Of a DNA stretch of 64,000 nucleotides, positions 25,184-33,748 are shown in pieces. The notes beneath the pieces were generated by a model. The model saw only the letters and a list, made by a program, of their open reading frames with translations, made no database searches and was not told the DNA's origin. The stretch spans positions 19,186 to 83,185 of the forward strand of contig JAGBFR010000012.1 of assembly GCA_017936375.1 (NCBI GenBank), read 5' to 3'. Every line of letters starts with the position of its first letter. Position 1 is the stretch's first letter. The translations under genes were made by a program, and so were the position numbers. The DNA comes from Clostridia bacterium. GTDB taxonomy: Bacteria > Bacillota > Clostridia > Christensenellales > Aristaeellaceae.

Positions 25184-25206
25184 GCCCTTCCGCAAGGAGG
25201 GGCGGG
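25184..25206. terminator. Terminator between convergent genes
   Basis: CCGCCC...GGGCGG stem (with GCAAGGAG loop) and a TTATTTATA tail on the plus strand; on the minus strand the stem follows the TRIC stop codon closely. Confidence 0.6.
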
Positions 25207-25210
25207 TTAT

Positions 25211-25852
25211 TTATATCGCCTTCGGCAGATTCCACTTGAAGACCGTCGCCATCAGCCGCAGAATGGTCGTCACCGCCCAGCCGATTCCATAGGCCAGCAT
25301 GGAGGAGACGCCAAAGTGATTGAGCACGGAGAAGGTCAGCGCGCCGAGGAGCGCCGCGACGGCGTAGATGCGCTTCTTCAGGACGAAGGGCATCTCCTGA
25401 AGCATCACATCGCGCAGCATGCCGCCGCCGACAGCGGTCGTCATGCCGAGGAACGTCAGCAGGAAGATGTTATCGCTGAAGCCCGCGTCCGCGCCGATGC
25501 GCGCGCCGGAGACGGCAAACACGCCAAGGCCGATCGCATCGAAGATGTTGTTGATCTGCTCGATGCGCTTCTCGTCCTCAAAGAAGCGCTCCCTGTTCAT
25601 CCTCGCGTAGATAAAGACGATCAGCGCGCAGACGACGGAGAGAAACACATAATGGAAATTTTCAAACATGTGCGGCGGAACATGGCCGATGAGGATATCC
25701 CGGATCGTGCCGCCGCCCAGCGCCGTAAAGACCGCCAGCAGCAGCACGCCGAAGATGTCCGTCCGCTTCTCAACGGCGACCATCGCGCCGGAGACGGCGA
25801 ACGCCGCCGTGCCGATCCACTCGCCGATCTGAAAGAACAGATTGATGCTCAT
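25211..25852 (-). CDS. TRIC-type cation channel family protein (UPF0126)
   Basis: 213 residues, seven predicted helices in two homologous halves, each with the family signature: GGGTIRDILIG and GGGMLRDVMLQ. Bacterial TRIC homologues conduct K+/Na+. The ATG overlaps the HD gene stop (ATGA), indicating translational coupling. Last gene of the four-gene operon 28663-25211. Confidence 0.88.
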   Translation of the reverse strand: MSINLFFQIGEWIGTAAFAVSGAMVAVEKRTDIFGVLLLAVFTALGGGTIRDILIGHVPPHMFENFHYVFLSVVCALIVFIYARMNRERFFEDEKRIEQINNIFDAIGLGVFAVSGARIGADAGFSDNIFLLTFLGMTTAVGGGMLRDVMLQEMPFVLKKRIYAVAALLGALTFSVLNHFGVSSMLAYGIGWAVTTILRLMATVFKWNLPKAI

Positions 25853-26514
25853 GCTTCTTCTCTTTTCTTCTCATTCTGAGGGGATGCAGGCCTGTCATAG
25901 AATGCCTCCAGCCTGTCGCGGAGGTAGGCCTCCTCCTCGTCGCCGGTGTTCGTCCCGGCCTTGCCGCGCGCGTCGCACACGGCAAGCAGCGCCAGCTCCT
26001 GCGGGCAGACGGAGAGCACGAAGATCTTGTTGGTGCTCTTCGCCTTCGCCTTTCCGTAGAAGCAGGTGTGCACGCGCATGTGCAGGCGGCACATATTGAT
26101 GCAGTATTCCACCATCTCGTGCGCATAGCCCAGCGGCCGCAGCATTCTGGAGATCAGCGGCACGCCGGTGTTTTCATGCCCGATGGCCGTCCAGTTCCCC
26201 TTGTCGTTGAGGCAGGTGGAGACCTTCTTGCCAAGATCGTGCGTGAGCGCGGCGAGCATGAAGGCCAGCGGATCGGACGCGCGGTCCTTGACCTTCGCTG
26301 CCTCCTCGATGACGAGCATCGTGTGCTCAAAGGCGTCGCCCTCGGGGTGATACTTCGGATTCTGCGGCACGCCGCGCAGCGCCAGCAGCTGGGGCAGCCA
26401 CGGCGCGCAGGGATGGCTTTCATCGATCGCATCAAAGAAGGCGCGCGGATGCTCGCCGAGCAGCGCAGCGCTGATCTCGCGCCTCGCCTCGTCCTTTGTC
26501 CATCTTCCGCTCAT
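25849..26514 (-). CDS. HD-domain phosphohydrolase, tRNA nucleotidyltransferase-like
   Basis: 221 residues. HD motif: EHTMLVIEEA (His), LTHDLGK (His-Asp) and later HENTG. The arrangement PKYHPEGDAFEHT is like the HD domain of bacterial CCA-adding enzymes, but the nucleotidyltransferase head is absent, so this is a stand-alone HD hydrolase acting on an unknown nucleotide or RNA end. Overlaps the upstream 74-residue gene by 4 bases (ATGA) and the TRIC gene by 4 bases. Confidence 0.82.
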   Translation of the reverse strand: MSGRWTKDEARREISAALLGEHPRAFFDAIDESHPCAPWLPQLLALRGVPQNPKYHPEGDAFEHTMLVIEEAAKVKDRASDPLAFMLAALTHDLGKKVSTCLNDKGNWTAIGHENTGVPLISRMLRPLGYAHEMVEYCINMCRLHMRVHTCFYGKAKAKSTNKIFVLSVCPQELALLAVCDARGKAGTNTGDEEEAYLRDRLEAFYDRPASPQNEKKREEA

Positions 26515-26735
26515 TCCAATTCCCCCTGATCGCCGCGCGCATACGCCGCCGTCAGCACCTGCGAAAGCGCATAGCGCGACTCCCGCTTCCTGCCCGGCAG
26601 CAGCGCCGTGAATCCGTCGTCATCCACCGACGTGACCTGCATATTCTTCTTGATCATCGCGCCGCCCTCGTCCATCAGCACGACGCAGATCTTCCTCTCC
26701 CGCTCCAGGGAGTATTTGAGAAACCGCTCGATCAA
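26511..26735 (-). CDS. Small WYL-like domain protein
   Basis: 74 residues. The pattern of an N-terminal helix (MIERFLKYSLERERKICVVL), an aliphatic strand with MDEGG turn, a second strand (KKNMQVTSVDDDGFTALLPG) and basic RKRESRYALSQV resembles stand-alone WYL-type modules of Bacillota that bind nucleotides or nucleic acids. Assignment tentative. Overlaps both neighbours by 4 bases, so it is tightly coupled to the HD hydrolase. Confidence 0.55.
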   Translation of the reverse strand: MIERFLKYSLERERKICVVLMDEGGAMIKKNMQVTSVDDDGFTALLPGRKRESRYALSQVLTAAYARGDQGELE

Positions 26736-28663
26736 TTCTTACTCTCTCCCGTGTCCCCGACGCGGTAGATCCGCACGTCCGGGTTTTCGTATACCAGCTC
26801 ATACATTTCATCCAGCGCATCATAGTCGACGTCAAAATCCGCCCGCTCATAGTCGCTCACGTAGATGTAATCGACGCCGTACTGCTCAAGGATCTGCCCG
26901 TTCTCCTCCGGGAATTCGTAAAAGCTGCGGCAGGCCCGCGCCTGTGCGCCGTAGTCAAGCCCATGGAAGTAGACGTAGAGATCGCTGCCGCAGATGATCT
27001 GCCTGCCGGCAAGCGAAGCGACCGGATTGATGTGCTGCTGGCCGGTCATGAAGACGTCGTCTCTGTCCGTGTTCTCGCTGATCCATTTGCCCGCCGCGAC
27101 GGCATTCCTGCCGAAGAGCTGATAGCCGGAGACGACCTCGCGCGCGATGGACAGCCCGCCGGAGAGCGTGCTCACGAGGATGAAGAGCGCCGCCAGCAGC
27201 CTGCGCCCGCCGAGCCCGGCCAGGCGCTGCATGATGATCGAGCCGTAATCCGCCGCGAGGATCGCGCCGAACATGTACCAGATGTAGAAGAGCTTGTTGT
27301 TGTCGTATTCATTGGGCTGGAAGAGGATCGTCTCCGCAACGACGTAAATTGCCGTCATGCCCAGCAGGATATCGGCATAGCCGCGCTTCCTCGCATGGAA
27401 GCAGGCGCAGAGGATCAGCACGAAGGGCAGACCCACGTTCTTGATCCAGAAGAAGAAGTATCCGTCGATCATCCCGCGCCCGCCGCTGTTGTTCACCCAG
27501 TTAAACTGCAGGCGGAGCGAGCCGCCCTCCACCGTCTGGCGGATGGCGTTGCCCAGCAGCTGCGGCAGGGCGAGGACGAGCACAATGCCCAGATACACGC
27601 ATGCGCGCAGGAGAATCCCCTTCACATCCTCCGGCTTTATGATCATCCTGCCCAGCAGGAAGCCGCCGGAGAAAAGCGCCAGCGCGAGGAAGGTGTGCGT
27701 ATGCACCAGCGGCAGCGCGCTCGCCCAGATGGCCAGCATCACCGTCTGGCGCATGGAGCGCGCCCGCGCGGAGGAAATCAAGAGATACAGCGCCGGCAGC
27801 ACCATCGCCCAGCCGCCCAGCAGCGCGCGCTGGGGAATCATCAGATCCGCGATGACATTGGACCAGCGCAGGTTGTGGTCAGGCTGATTGGCCGGGGTCT
27901 TGTAATACCCGGTGAAGATCTCGCTGATCTTGGCGAAATGATCGCGCCCCGCCATGTCAAAGTCATAGAGGAAGCCAAGGCCGCCATTGAGGAAGAAGAG
28001 CAGCGCCGCCACGGCGATCGCCTTCCCCCTGTCGCCCATGATCTGATGAGCGAGGATCATATAGCCCGCATAGGTCAGCGCCATGAGCATCGTGCCCGGG
28101 ACGATGACCGCCATATTGAGCTCCATACCAAAGAGCAGGAACGTCGTGCTCAGCGAATCCGCCATGTACGGATAGGACAGCGCCGTATCCGCCAGCAGAT
28201 TATAGCTCGGCGGGAAGGACATATTTTCAAGCGACGTGATGAAGGACAGGTGCATGCACAGGTCGCCGTAGGTGGACTGGCCGCACCAGTAGGATCCGTC
28301 CGCGGCGGGCATGATCATATGCGTATACTGCAGATAGCCCGAGAGCAGCGTCAGCGGCACGCAGACCGCCGCCATCGCGCCGAGAAGACGCCAGTCCTCC
28401 CCGCGCATCATCGCCGCCTCGCTCCTCTCCCGAAGGAAAAAGCAGCCGCCGGTCATCGCCATCAGCAGGGCCGCAGCCGCAGCATGCGCCTTGAGCGAAA
28501 AATCAAAGGCATACGCCATGAGCGCGGGCAGCTGCATCAGCAGCAGGAAGCCGAGCGACACGCCCAGCCAGACCCGCACGACCGGGCTCTTTTTCGGCAG
28601 CAGCATGCGGATGATCGCCGCGCCGCTGATCAGATAGAGAAGCAGATAACAGATTGCCGCCAT
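26732..28663 (-). CDS. Large polytopic membrane protein, GT-C-like
   Basis: 643 residues, about 13 predicted membrane helices followed by a soluble C-terminal domain of about 120 residues (FGRNAVAAGKWISENTDRDD...). Extracytoplasmic loop 1 after TM3 has an acidic/aromatic patch (MPAADGSYWCGQSTYGDLCM), as in GT-C glycosyltransferases that use lipid-linked sugars. First gene of the operon with the WYL-like, HD and TRIC genes; AAAGG precedes the ATG. Substrate unknown. Confidence 0.65.
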   Translation of the reverse strand: MAAICYLLLYLISGAAIIRMLLPKKSPVVRVWLGVSLGFLLLMQLPALMAYAFDFSLKAHAAAAALLMAMTGGCFFLRERSEAAMMRGEDWRLLGAMAAVCVPLTLLSGYLQYTHMIMPAADGSYWCGQSTYGDLCMHLSFITSLENMSFPPSYNLLADTALSYPYMADSLSTTFLLFGMELNMAVIVPGTMLMALTYAGYMILAHQIMGDRGKAIAVAALLFFLNGGLGFLYDFDMAGRDHFAKISEIFTGYYKTPANQPDHNLRWSNVIADLMIPQRALLGGWAMVLPALYLLISSARARSMRQTVMLAIWASALPLVHTHTFLALALFSGGFLLGRMIIKPEDVKGILLRACVYLGIVLVLALPQLLGNAIRQTVEGGSLRLQFNWVNNSGGRGMIDGYFFFWIKNVGLPFVLILCACFHARKRGYADILLGMTAIYVVAETILFQPNEYDNNKLFYIWYMFGAILAADYGSIIMQRLAGLGGRRLLAALFILVSTLSGGLSIAREVVSGYQLFGRNAVAAGKWISENTDRDDVFMTGQQHINPVASLAGRQIICGSDLYVYFHGLDYGAQARACRSFYEFPEENGQILEQYGVDYIYVSDYERADFDVDYDALDEMYELVYENPDVRIYRVGDTGESKN

Positions 28664-28777
28664 GAAATAGCCTTTCCTGACGAAATGATATTCCGTCCGT
28701 CAATGAGTGAAGCGCCCCGCCGCTGATGCGGCGGAGCGTCGTATTGGAATTCTGAATCCATTCCGCCGGAGCGCCCT

Positions 28778-28954
28778 CTGCGCGTACGGCGCCTGTCAGC
28801 CTCGTGCGCAGAAAAATGATCGTCGAACACTTCCGTCGGAACCGGGTGCGGGCACAGCCCGCTTATCTGCGCGTACGGCGCCTGTCGGCCTCGTGCGCAG
28901 AAAAATGATCGTCGAACACTTCCGTCGGAACCGGGTGCGGGCACAGCCCGCTTA
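28778..28954. repeat. 89-bp tandem direct repeat, two copies
   Basis: Units 28778-28866 and 28867-28954 are nearly identical (one difference seen in the first 25 bases, CAG versus CGG). Each contains the small palindrome TTCCGTCGGAA and the hairpin GCGGGCACAGCCCGC. The second unit ends at the stop codon of the adjacent minus-strand gene. The 288-bp gap 28664-28951 holds nothing else recognisable. Confidence 0.9.
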
Positions 28955-29626
28955 GTTTGCCTGATCCCCGTGAATGACCTGCAGCGCAGGCTTGCGCCTG
29001 CGGCGGCGCGGAGAATCGGAATCCTCCCCCGCCTCCTCATTTTCTTCTTCAGCCTCCTGCATGCGCACGGGCGGCCTGTAGCCGCTGCGCATGGACGCGG
29101 GCGGGACGATGGTGGTCGTCTGCGGGGTGCGTGCGGCGCTCACCGCGGGCGCGGTGCGCTCAATCCTGTGCATCGGCGCGGCGAGGTCGTCGTCCTCCGG
29201 CTCGACCTCGTCCTCCTGCCCATGCATCTGGCGGAGACCGGCCTGCGCGATGCGCGTCACATCCTCCCCGCCCAGATCCTTATGGATGCCGGCAAGGTCG
29301 GAGAGCGCCTTCTTCCGGCGCTTCTGCTCGCCCATGTCGCGGCGCATCTCCCGCGCGGACGCCTCGGTACAGATCGCCTGGCTGAGCAGCATCAGGTAAT
29401 AGCTGCGCGAGAAGGCGATGATGATCGTATCGAGCGCGGCGATCAGCACGAGCATCAGCGGCACCATCCAGAGCTGGCCGATGCCAAGGATGACCGTGTA
29501 TACGCCCAGCGCAAGGGTCAGCACAATCACGCCGATGAGGCTGATCTTTTCAATCCGCTTTGCGCTCCTGCGCAGGGCGAGCGCCGTCCTGTTCGTCAGG
29601 CGGATGGCGTCTTTGCTATGGCTCAT
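28952..29626 (-). CDS. Two-TM protein with long charged cytoplasmic tail
   Basis: 224 residues from the ATG at 29626 (a GTG at 29638 overlapping the upstream stop is possible). Residues about 28-75 form two membrane helices (ISLIGVIVLTLALGVYTVIL and LWMVPLMLVLIAALDTIIIA); the rest is a helical Lys/Arg-rich stretch, then low-complexity Glu/Asp and an RRRRRK patch. No family recognised. It follows the M42 peptidase genes, probably in one operon. The stop lies in the tandem repeat. Confidence 0.6.
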   Translation of the reverse strand: MSHSKDAIRLTNRTALALRRSAKRIEKISLIGVIVLTLALGVYTVILGIGQLWMVPLMLVLIAALDTIIIAFSRSYYLMLLSQAICTEASAREMRRDMGEQKRRKKALSDLAGIHKDLGGEDVTRIAQAGLRQMHGQEDEVEPEDDDLAAPMHRIERTAPAVSAARTPQTTTIVPPASMRSGYRPPVRMQEAEEENEEAGEDSDSPRRRRRKPALQVIHGDQAN

Positions 29627-29634
29627 AGAATCCC

Positions 29635-30624
29635 TCACTTCTGCACGACGGCCAGCAGCAATTCATACGCCGCCTGCACGTCGCGGATATCGACGGTTTC
29701 CGCCGCGCTGTGAATGTAGCGGCAGGGGATGGAGATCACGCCGGAGGGCACGCCGCCGCGCGTCTTCTGGATCGCGCCCGCGTCCGTTCCGCCGTAGGGC
29801 AGCACCTCGCGCTGCACCATAATGCCGTTCTCCTTCGCGGTGTCCAGCATGAGATCGACCACGGCGGGCGTGCAGATGAGGCTCCTGTCCATGATCTTGA
29901 CCGCAGCGCCCTTGCCAAGCGCCATCGGCACATGGTTTTCATGCCCCGGGATATCGCCCACGCCGGTCACGTCCAGCGCGATGCCCATATCCGGCTCAGC
30001 AGCGAAGGCCGCCGTCTGCGCGCCGCGCAGGCCGACCTCCTCCTGGACGGAGAAGACGGCGACGATCTCATTTTTCACCTGCCGGGGCAGGTCGAGCAGC
30101 ATCTGCGCCTGAATGAAGCAGGCGATGCGGTCGTCCATCGCGGGCGAAGAGAGGCGATGCTCGCCCAGCTTCTTCACGCTCGGGGCATAGACGGCGATCT
30201 CGCCGATCGGTGCGATGGCAAGCGCCTCCTCGCGGCTCTCCGCGCCGACGTCGATGTAGAGATGACGGATTTCGGGGCTCTTTTCATTCTCATCGGCGAA
30301 GACCACGCCCGCAGCGCCGTTTTCAAAAACGACCTGCTGGCCGATCATATTCGCCGGGCGGATGCCGCCGACATTGCACACGCGCAGGAAGCCCTTCTCC
30401 TCCGCGTCCATGACGATCAGACCGATGTGATCCATGTGCGAGGAGAGCATGATGCGCCTGCCCGTGCCGTCGCCCTTGCGCACGGCGATCAGGTTGCCCA
30501 TCACGTCCGTGGTCAGGCTGTCGACATGGCCCTCAAGCGCCTTTGCGATGACCGCGCGCACGCCGTCCTCGCGGCTGGTCGCGCCGTAGGCGGTCAGAAT
30601 GGATTCAAGGAGCTGCATATTCAT
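29635..30624 (-). CDS. M42 family aminopeptidase (third of three)
   Basis: 329 residues. Metal-site motifs: SSHMDHIG (His/Asp), SPAMDDRIAC (bridging Asp), SVQEEVGLRGA (catalytic Glu-Glu), ALDVTGVGD (Asp) and PCRYIHS (His). M42 enzymes form dodecameric tetrahedral (TET) peptidases degrading short peptides in the cytoplasm. GTDAG near the C-terminus is also conserved. AGGAGG is 8 bases before the ATG. Downstream of two paralogues on the same strand. Confidence 0.9.
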   Translation of the reverse strand: MNMQLLESILTAYGATSREDGVRAVIAKALEGHVDSLTTDVMGNLIAVRKGDGTGRRIMLSSHMDHIGLIVMDAEEKGFLRVCNVGGIRPANMIGQQVVFENGAAGVVFADENEKSPEIRHLYIDVGAESREEALAIAPIGEIAVYAPSVKKLGEHRLSSPAMDDRIACFIQAQMLLDLPRQVKNEIVAVFSVQEEVGLRGAQTAAFAAEPDMGIALDVTGVGDIPGHENHVPMALGKGAAVKIMDRSLICTPAVVDLMLDTAKENGIMVQREVLPYGGTDAGAIQKTRGGVPSGVISIPCRYIHSAAETVDIRDVQAAYELLLAVVQK

Positions 30625-30660
30625 AGGATTTGCCTCCTGATTGTTTGATCTTCTATCTGC

Positions 30661-31695
30661 TTAAAGACGCCCGATCTCCTCAAGCATCGCCAGCGTCAGC
30701 GCGCGCAGCGCGTCGACGTCGCTCAGCTTGCATACGCTCGAGGGCGAATGGATGTAGCGGCAGGGGACGGCCATCACCAGCGACGGAATGCCGCCCTGCG
30801 CCAGATGGATGGAGCCCGCATCCGTGCCGCCGGCGACATAGCGCTTATACTGCACGGGGATGCCGCGCGACTTCGCCGTGCTCATCGCCATTTCGCGCAG
30901 CGGCCTGTTCATGATGACGCTCCTGTCCATCAGGCTGACCACGGCGCCCTTGCCGCAGGCTGTCACCTGCAGATGCTCCGGCACATCGCCCATGTCATTG
31001 GAGGTCGTGCCCTCAAGGATCAGCGCGAGGTCGGGCTTCACCCTGTTGGCGGCGATCTTCGCGCCGCGCAGGCCGCATTCCTCCTGCACGGTAAAGACGC
31101 AGGTCATATCGCCCGCGTAATCGCTCTTTTCCAGCGCGTCAAGCAGGATCAGGCAGCCGACGCGGTCGTCCAGCGCCTTCGCCTTGGCAAAGCCGTCGCC
31201 GAATTCCACATAATGGCTGTCAAACGTCGCATACGTGCCCGGCGGGCAGAGCTTCTCCGCCTCCTCCTTGGAGGACGCGCCGATATCGATGCTCAGCCGG
31301 TCGTAGCCCGGGGCGGTGCTGAATTCCTCGTCGGTCATCAGGTGAATGGCCTTGAAGCCGATCACGCCCGGCACCCTGTCCTTGCCGATGAGCACCCGGC
31401 GGGAGGCGATCACCCGCGGGTCGATTCCGCCCACGGGCGCAAAGCGCAGCATGCCGCTCTCCGTGGCGAAGCGGATGATGAAGCCCACCTCGTCCATATG
31501 CGCACAGAGCATCACGTGCTTTTTGCCCGCATCCCTGCCCGGGCGGTGGGCATAGAGATTGCCCATCGTGTCGGTAAATACCTTCGCGCCCTCGCAGCCG
31601 GCGAGCAGGCGCTCCGCCTCTTTTTTCAGCGCCTCGCGCGCCTCTTTTTCATATCCGGCGGGGCCGCGCAGCGCGGTGATCTCCCTCAGCAGCAC
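30661..31695 (-). CDS. M42 family aminopeptidase (second of three)
   Basis: 344 residues from a GTG at 31695, chosen because GGGAGG lies 7 bases upstream and the frame before it is out of family. Motifs: CAHMDEVG, KALDDRVG, TVQEECGLRGA, ILEGTTSND and PCRYIHS. The fourth ligand position is Glu (LEGT) where the paralogues have Asp. The start overlaps the preceding M42 gene by 10 bases, implying coupling. Confidence 0.88.
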   Translation of the reverse strand: MLLREITALRGPAGYEKEAREALKKEAERLLAGCEGAKVFTDTMGNLYAHRPGRDAGKKHVMLCAHMDEVGFIIRFATESGMLRFAPVGGIDPRVIASRRVLIGKDRVPGVIGFKAIHLMTDEEFSTAPGYDRLSIDIGASSKEEAEKLCPPGTYATFDSHYVEFGDGFAKAKALDDRVGCLILLDALEKSDYAGDMTCVFTVQEECGLRGAKIAANRVKPDLALILEGTTSNDMGDVPEHLQVTACGKGAVVSLMDRSVIMNRPLREMAMSTAKSRGIPVQYKRYVAGGTDAGSIHLAQGGIPSLVMAVPCRYIHSPSSVCKLSDVDALRALTLAMLEEIGRL

Positions 31696-32729
31696 AGCAA
31701 TCCCTCCCAGTCTTCTCCGATGCTGCAGATGACCTCTGCGAGCAGGTGCGCCTGCGCATGCATGACGCTCTCGTCGCAGGTCTCCACGGTCGTGTGCATG
31801 TATTTGAGCGGCAGGCTCATCAGAGCGCAGGGCACGCCCTCGCGGGAAATCTGAATCTCCCACGCGTCGGTGTAGGTGTTGCCGGGGCAGACCTCGGTCA
31901 CCGTCTTCACGCGCAGCCTCTCCGCCTGCTTTCTGATCAGATTTGTCAGCCCCTCATGCAGATTCGGGCCGACAGCCAGCGCCGTGCTGTCAATCGGGCA
32001 GGTCTCGCCGTTTCCGCTGCCCTCCATGGGCGCATGGGTCACGTCGAGCACGACCGCCATATCCGGCTTAATGCGATAGGCACTGGTGATCGCGCCAAGG
32101 GAGTCGATCTCCTCCCGCGCGGCGCAGACGTAATAAATATCTGCGTCATGCTGCCTGCGGGCCATCTCCTGCGCGCACTCGAGCAGGATCGCCGCGCAGG
32201 CGCGGTCGTCCATCGTCTTGCCGGAGAGCAGGCCGCCGGAGAGCGCCGTCGTCTCGCCCGTCAGCTGCACGGGCGTGCCCGCCGGCACAAGGCGGCGCAC
32301 CTCATCCGGCGTAAGGCCGGTATCGATGTAAAGCTCCTCGACCGTGTAGGCCTTCTTCCGCTCGTCCGCGCCGAGCAGATGCGGCGGCTTCGCCCCGATG
32401 ACGCCAAAGAGCGCGCCCTCCCGCGTGAGCAGGCGGACCTCTTGCGCCGGCAGGATCTGCCGCGCCACGCCGAGGGAGATGAAGCGGACGCTGCCGTCCT
32501 TCTCCACGCTCGTGGTCATCAGGCTCACCTCGTCAAGATGCGCGCAGAGCATGATCTTCGGCCCCTTGCCCGTGCCGCGCTGCACGGCGGTCATCGAGCC
32601 CATGGCGTCGACGGCCGCCTCGCCGCAATAGGGCGCAAACGCCTCGCGAAGCGCCTCGGCGACCTGCATTTCATTGCCGCTGGTGCCGGGCACAGCCGTG
32701 ATCTCCCGCAGGAATTTCAGCATTTCCAT
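31686..32729 (-). CDS. M42 family aminopeptidase (first of three)
   Basis: 347 residues. CAHLDEVS, KTMDDRAC, AAREEIDSLGA, VLDVTHAPM and KYMHTTVE supply the metal site, but the segment corresponding to GGTDAG in its paralogues reads GNTYTDAW, so specificity probably differs. The ATG at 32729 is 7 bases from GGAG; the ATG at 32735 is too close. Followed by the other two M42 genes. Confidence 0.87.
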   Translation of the reverse strand: MEMLKFLREITAVPGTSGNEMQVAEALREAFAPYCGEAAVDAMGSMTAVQRGTGKGPKIMLCAHLDEVSLMTTSVEKDGSVRFISLGVARQILPAQEVRLLTREGALFGVIGAKPPHLLGADERKKAYTVEELYIDTGLTPDEVRRLVPAGTPVQLTGETTALSGGLLSGKTMDDRACAAILLECAQEMARRQHDADIYYVCAAREEIDSLGAITSAYRIKPDMAVVLDVTHAPMEGSGNGETCPIDSTALAVGPNLHEGLTNLIRKQAERLRVKTVTEVCPGNTYTDAWEIQISREGVPCALMSLPLKYMHTTVETCDESVMHAQAHLLAEVICSIGEDWEGLLCC

Positions 32730-32765
32730 GTCCATTCTCCGTTCCGCACTGCGATGCAGCGCGCC

Positions 32766-32939
32766 TTATTCCTCGTTGCCTTCGCCGGCGTAGTCAAGCG
32801 TCTGATTGGCGCAGACCTGACGATCCGCCGGGGAAAAATGCATCTGCTCGTGCGTGTCCTCCGGAGAATAGCTCATCCAGTAGCTGGGCACCTGATGGAC
32901 ATAGCCGCACGCAGCGCAGCGATAGTAATACACTTCCAT
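32766..32939 (-). CDS. Small cysteine-containing (zinc-ribbon-like) protein
   Basis: 57 residues. Starts MEVYYYRCAACGYVHQVP with a CxxC knuckle; only one further Cys (residue 43) and several His are present, so a full four-Cys zinc ribbon is not complete. The ribosome site AAAGGAG is 9 bases upstream. It lies between cvpA-like and M42 genes on the same strand. Function unknown. Confidence 0.65.
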   Translation of the reverse strand: MEVYYYRCAACGYVHQVPSYWMSYSPEDTHEQMHFSPADRQVCANQTLDYAGEGNEE

Positions 32940-32997
32940 ACCGATCGGCTCCTTTACCGCAATTTGATTGAATTATGACCGTCCATCTCTGATCATC

Positions 32998-33702
32998 TCA
33001 GAAGACGCCCTGCATGCTGCTGCCGAGCACATGCAGGATCATCTGCCCGTCAAACAGGGGCGCCAGGGTCGACTGATCGATCAGCGTCTGCAGATGCTCG
33101 ACCGGCGCGACCGCCAGCACGATGGGCACGAGCATAAAGAAGATGAACACCAGCAGCACGCCGCGCATCAGGCCGAATACGCCGCCCACCAGCGCGTCCA
33201 GATGACGCAGCACCGGCAGCTCAAAGACGTAGGCAATCAGATGGATCACAAACGTCAATACGGCATAGGCGAGGGTGAAGCAGATCAGATAGCTGAGGAT
33301 GGAGATCGTGACGCTCACGATCGTCTGAGAGAGCAGCTGGGAGATGGTCATGCCGTTTCCGGCCAGGCTCAGGCGCGAGATGAACGCGCTGGCAAAGGCG
33401 TCCGGCAGATTCGCGCCCTGCAGGATCTGCGTGAGCGCGCCCTCCGTCACCTGCGCCGCCGGCATGAGCGAGAGATTGAGATCGCTGATGCGGCTGCCCG
33501 CGTCGGTGTAGTACATCAGCGTATCCACCAGCGCGGTGCTGCTCTCAAGGAAGGCGGTCAGCTGCCCGCTGAGCATGAAGGCCAGCAGCGCAGAGCCGAT
33601 CAGCGCCGCGAGGCTGAGCACGCCGGAGATAAAGCCCCGGTACAGCCCAAGCAGCACATTGACGGCGATGACCACGAGAATGATGATATCGACGATATTC
33701 AT
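32998..33702 (-). CDS. CvpA family membrane protein
   Basis: 234 residues. MNIVDIIILVVIAVNVLLGLYRGFISG is the typical CvpA N-terminus (D followed by GxxRG), with four predicted helices; between TM2 and TM3 lies a long polar loop (about residues 50-110). CvpA proteins have been linked to colicin V export and envelope stress; the molecular role is unclear. AAAGGAG precedes the ATG. Confidence 0.8.
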   Translation of the reverse strand: MNIVDIIILVVIAVNVLLGLYRGFISGVLSLAALIGSALLAFMLSGQLTAFLESSTALVDTLMYYTDAGSRISDLNLSLMPAAQVTEGALTQILQGANLPDAFASAFISRLSLAGNGMTISQLLSQTIVSVTISILSYLICFTLAYAVLTFVIHLIAYVFELPVLRHLDALVGGVFGLMRGVLLVFIFFMLVPIVLAVAPVEHLQTLIDQSTLAPLFDGQMILHVLGSSMQGVF

Positions 33703-33748
33703 GTATTCTCCTTTCCCGATGATTCCAAATATCGATGAAGGGCCGTGA

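Noticed and set aside
28630-29040. Minus-strand frame with an internal peptide repeat
   Set aside because: The repeat is only the translation of the 89-bp DNA duplication and the frame overlaps two real genes out of phase.
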